64,000 bases of DNA from contig OZ035962.1 in assembly GCA_964034945.1 (NCBI GenBank), positions 102,560,784 through 102,624,783 of the forward strand. Reading direction: 5' to 3'. This document shows positions 60,575 through 64,000 of this stretch, piece after piece; positions within the stretch are counted from its first letter, which is position 1; every line of letters starts with the position of its first letter. This DNA is from Chrysopilus asiliformis. Lineage: Eukaryota; Arthropoda; Insecta; Diptera; Rhagionidae. A model generated the notes under the pieces. It saw only the letters and a list, made by a program, of their open reading frames with translations, was not told the origin of the DNA and made no database searches. Both the position numbers and the translations under genes were made by a program.

Positions 60575-60868
60575 AATCGTCGGTGATAGTATACCGCGTA
60601 TGAGCAGTTTGTAAATACCGCGTATCTACATTTTGAATATTTTAAAGGGGGAAGAAAAAGTTTGATATTTCTAGCCCTTTAAAGAGATTTTCTCGTCTAA
60701 GATTTTTTGGGACCTCATTATGACTCCCTACCTATTGAATAATTCAGATGGCATGATTCCTAAAGTAAGCAATTCATCGCTTCGAACGAAATCTCAAAAT
60801 TCCTACTTTTGTAGATACGCGGTATTTACAAACTGCTCATACGCGGTATTGCACTATCACCGACGATA
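60575..60868. mobile_element. Foldback MITE, about 294 bp
   Basis: Arms start atcgtcggtgatagt and include ccgcgtatgagcagtttgta, with about 55 bp near-perfect inverted repeat at each end around a 165-bp middle. Flanked by TA-rich sequence; duplication unresolved. Confidence 0.8.
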
Positions 60869-62790
60869 TATACAGGTTTTATATCATAAAAAAAATCACC
60901 CGAACCGGTATAATGTTGAAAAAACTAAACAATATTTCTCTCGAATTGATCATTTTCCAATAGCACTACTATTCACATACTGAAGAATTTCGGGCCAAGT
61001 TTTCATTTTAAGATATAAAACAAATTTTCACTCATCAGTGAACCGACATATCAAGATTTTCCTTTTTCCTCAGGTGTTGTATGTTTTGCGGTTTTGTTAG
61101 CATAATTCTTGCATTTGGTTTCCGACCATGAATTTATAAAAAATGTATGAAAGGTTATGAAGTTCAAGGAAGTTTATGGGAATGGACCAAAATTGGTGAA
61201 TAAAAAACAACTTTTCAAACTTTTTAGTGGATTTTGAACACTTTATTTTGCTAAAATAATTTTCACAAGTTTCAAAAATTTGTATTCACTTTTTTAACAA
61301 TATACTTTTCAAAAACTGTATCTTTTCAAATTCGTATTTTTCTGCTGGGGAAAAAAATGACTTTTTTTGAAATATACGTAACCAGATTTTATTCACCATC
61401 CGTCAAAGGCACGTTTTGAGCTGCCGCATAAATTCAAACTGTTTGCATTTCGTATAAGTTGATTTAGCAAAGGTTAGAAAAATATGTACATGAAGCTTTT
61501 AACGCTGATCTCTTAAGTACATTTTACTCTTCGGAAAATTGCACTAACGACAATGTTTACAAGGACTACACGAGGTGACTTGCGCTTTCTGGAAAAGCTC
61601 TTTTGTACTTTTGTTGTTATGCGTTTACATTAACTTGACGGAAACTGTGGAAAAAGGACCAAATTTAACTGAAATAGGATAACGATGAGACTGATTCCGT
61701 GAAGAATATACACTTGGCAGAGCTTTTTTGGTTATGTTATTGCAAAACTGAAAAAAAGAGTAAAATGCCCACCTCGAAACAGATGAAAATTTAGTCGCAG
61801 AGATTTCAACGGAAAAATCATCATGGACCCTAAAGTCCTTATGCAGTTATCTCCCAACCGATGTAATGTTAAGTCAGTAGCTAGGAATTTATCTTAGAGA
61901 AAAGTTGATTCCTTTTTGTTGACGATCGTACTGGGAATAACCGGAAAAAGTAAATTTTACGTTACTCGATACCGCAAAAGGCGAGAGAAAAAAAAATCAT
62001 CATACAAAAAAAAAATATAAATTCGTGTTTTCAATTATTGTCAAGGATTACATTTTAAAGCATAAAGCATATATAAATCGTATGTGTACCGTCCTTCTTT
62101 AAATATCTGAATCTGTTAACATAAAATCACTACAGTTTAACTAGTAGTATATTTCATACTCAACATAGTCTAATAATAATAATAAATTATGATAATAAAT
62201 TATTATCACATATGTGGTAATGAAATAATTAACAACTAATGTTCTGTATGAAGCTTATGCTCTTATCTCAACATACAACATAACGTTAACGGGGTTTTGA
62301 CGCGTAACGTGTCCTTAAAGTGGGTAACCTACCCGTTTCTCTTGTGGTGTGTGTGTGTATGTTTGTTATTTTTTTTTTGTTCACTTTGAAACAAATTTCG
62401 GTTTCTATTGTTTTATGGTTTTGGTGAATGATGCCTAATGGCCTTTTGAGGTAAAGTTCTCAACATAATGGAATTGGTTACTGTGAAGGAATTCGAAATG
62501 GAATAAGATAAATAGGCAAAGGAAATTTAATTTTCTTTTATCGGAAAAGTGAAAATTTTTGAGAAGCATCTGTGTGCCTACTAAATCGGTTAAAAATTGG
62601 ATTACGAGTTCATTTCAATTAGGCAGAAAAAGGAAAATTAATATTTAAATTTCGGTGTTCGGTGCGATAAATTTGTGCTTTTTATGGTTTAATCAATAAC
62701 CCATCAATTAAAAAACTGCTGGGAAATTAAGTGGAGTTATTGGGATTAACGTTGGTGGATTATAGTACGTTAAACGTGGTGAACAATTCA
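60869..62790. other. Mostly unique AT-rich sequence, no supported gene
   Basis: Nothing recognised; the last 300 bases may be the 5' leader or promoter of the candidate exon that follows. Confidence 0.4.
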
Positions 62791-62823
62791 ATGGCGGCTA
62801 AACCATTTCCTCGAACTCAATCT
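62791..62823 (+). CDS. Possible first coding exon (11 codons) with strong splice donor
   Basis: ATGGCGGCTAAACCATTTCC reads MAAKPFPRTQS and is followed at 62824 by GTAAGTGA, a perfect donor. The ATG context (attcaATGG) is favourable, and codons here are more GC-balanced than the surroundings. Many invertebrate genes start with such short N-terminal exons before a long intron, and the next exon would lie right of the window. Supported only by start context plus donor, so it may be chance. Confidence 0.3.
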
Positions 62824-63249
62824 GTAAGTGACAAAAAAAAATCCTCACTGACTTTTAATTAAATTCTTTTTTTTTGGGGTTTGAAAAGGGTTTGAATATG
62901 TAGTTATTAAATACTTTTCTCTTATGTATTCTCCGTTAATTGTAGAAATTTAATGAAATATGAAGGTTAAGTTACATGGATCGGGAAATTTTAATTGGGT
63001 GGTCTTACTAAATTGAAATCCCTTTTAAAGGTTATCTTAAATTTAATATATGTATTTTTTGGCATGTTTAAACAATCGGAGTTTTGAGGAGATTCTTTAA
63101 ATTACAGAATCACAGCTACGGTAGGCGGTTCATGAAAATATAAATGTTTATTATGCATGATATGTGAAAATTTATCACTGCGTTAACGGCGTTAAAATTT
63201 CACAACATATTTTGGAGTATTACAAAATTATAAAATGTCTGCAACACTT

Positions 63250-63539
63250 TCTATTAACTTCACGTAGGTATGGGTAGGTATGTTTCAAATCTTATAGCCT
63301 TATTTTGATTCATTTCTACGTACCCGATTGACTTGAAATTTTGCACACATATACAGTCCGAGCGTAATTTTGATTTTCTGAGGTCAAAATTTTAAAATTC
63401 GGGAGCCGAAGATGCTATAAATATAACACCGTTTTTTTCGAAAACAATTCCAGAAACAAATTTCAATTTTAAAATTCAAAGCGGAAGATGCTATAAATAT
63501 AACGACGTGATCGTTTTTTGAAAAAAAAAAAAAATAAAT
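63250..63539. mobile_element. HINE-3 fragment
   Basis: cccgattgacttgaaatttt gcacacatat matches the block at 7290 and 24900. A following agatgctataaatataac motif is repeated twice (about 63409 and 63487). Confidence 0.45.
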
Positions 63540-63890
63540 CCGGACACAAACTCGTTCATATGGTCACCGCGAGCACGTTTGCAGATTGATTCTTTGGAGC
63601 CAATTTTCCACCACCCTTCCACACATATCGGCCGGAACGTTGGCAATTTCGCGTTCGATATTGTTCCTGAGCTCCTCTAACGTTGTTGGCTTGTTGGCAT
63701 AAACCAACGACTTAACATAACCCCATAAAAAGAAATCCAACGGCGTTAAATCGCATGAGCGAGTGGCCATTCGACCGGACCATTTTTCGAGATTACACGA
63801 TTACCGAACTTCTCTTTCAGTAAGTTTTAATTATTTCAGTAAGTTTTAATAATTTCCAAACGTTGCTCGTTCGTGAAGTTCACCATGATA
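63540..63890 (-). pseudogene. Mariner/IS630-type transposase, deletion derivative
   Basis: The transposase of this superfamily cuts and joins transposon ends through a DDE/D catalytic triad. Two pieces remain on the minus strand. An N-terminal start at 63886 reads MVNFTNEQRLEIIKTY, then stops. A C-terminal part (63822 downward) includes EKFGNRVISKNGPVEWP, the motif RSCDLTPLDFFLWGYVKS with the third catalytic aspartate, and NWLQRINLQTCSR. The middle, with the first two acidic residues, is deleted. A one-base loss after VEWP and another near the C-terminus shift the frame, and a short ttaaaacttactgaa duplication marks the deletion joint. Dead copy; full-length relatives are about 350 residues. 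Family assignment rests on the DLTPLDFFLWG signature. Confidence 0.8.
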
Positions 63891-64000
63891 AAAATGTAAA
63901 CCTTGACTGACGTTTTAAGCATTGCCAGATCATAAAAAAAGTTTTAGGGTGCGTTTTTATTAAAATACAAAATTGTTATGTCCTTATTGAAAGACCCTCT

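Overview
The window looks like insect nuclear DNA, strongly AT-rich and gene-poor, possibly from a fly. Two things point that way. First, there is one recognisable insect-type odorant receptor gene (7tm_6 family) on the minus strand at 1172-2637. Second, the commonest dispersed repeat has the architecture of Drosophila DINE-1/INE-1 Helentrons. There is no bacterial-style operon, CRISPR array or rRNA. I cannot name the species.

Genes. The odorant receptor has three clean exons (2407-2637, 1425-1945, 1172-1361; 314 codons) and lacks its last exon. A single 121-codon open exon with coding-like composition ends in a stop at 21696-22058 on the minus strand; I do not recognise it. Weaker candidates are an exon at 54420-54662 and a short first exon (11 codons plus a perfect donor) at 62791-62823, both on the plus strand. 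A broken mariner/IS630-type transposase remnant lies at 63540-63890 on the minus strand.

Mobile DNA dominates. (1) A Helentron-like family (here HINE-1, about 590 bp) has nine copies or fragments, each with the same 5' hairpin, inverted subterminal repeat, (GTCY)n tract and 3' stem-loop. (2) A second family with different sequence but the same layout (HINE-2) has five clear copies and one related, tract-expanded one. (3) Canonical Helitrons with TC/CTRR ends lie at 53425-54101 and 49040-49543, with a damaged copy at 6503-6963. (4) Seven TTAA-flanked miniature elements resemble piggyBac-type MITEs. (5) TTA-flanked and TA-flanked MITEs, and several foldback palindromes. (6) A family of TIR elements ending in CACGGTAA; one copy carries a tRNA-headed SINE and another carries a large 13-bp satellite.

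Nesting is the most striking property. One HINE-2 copy is stretched over 27205-35290 by two insertions. The first is a 6.4-kb TIR element holding two arrays (about 1.8 and 2.7 kb) of a 13-bp GGTACC-containing repeat; the second is a 1.06-kb TTA-flanked MITE. At 52981-54398 a HINE-2 holds a Helitron that itself holds a 206-bp MITE. At 48973-49728 a TTAA MITE holds a Helitron. These nests give relative insertion ages.

Region layout: 0-3 kb odorant receptor with repeats in its introns; 3-20 kb repeats, including an 0.87-kb GACAGACTGAGA array; 20-25 kb candidate exon between HINEs and MITEs; 27-35 kb nested satellite element; 36-48 kb mostly unannotatable AT-rich DNA with scattered MITEs; 48-60 kb nested MITEs and Helitrons; 60-64 kb mostly unique, with a possible gene start and the mariner remnant.
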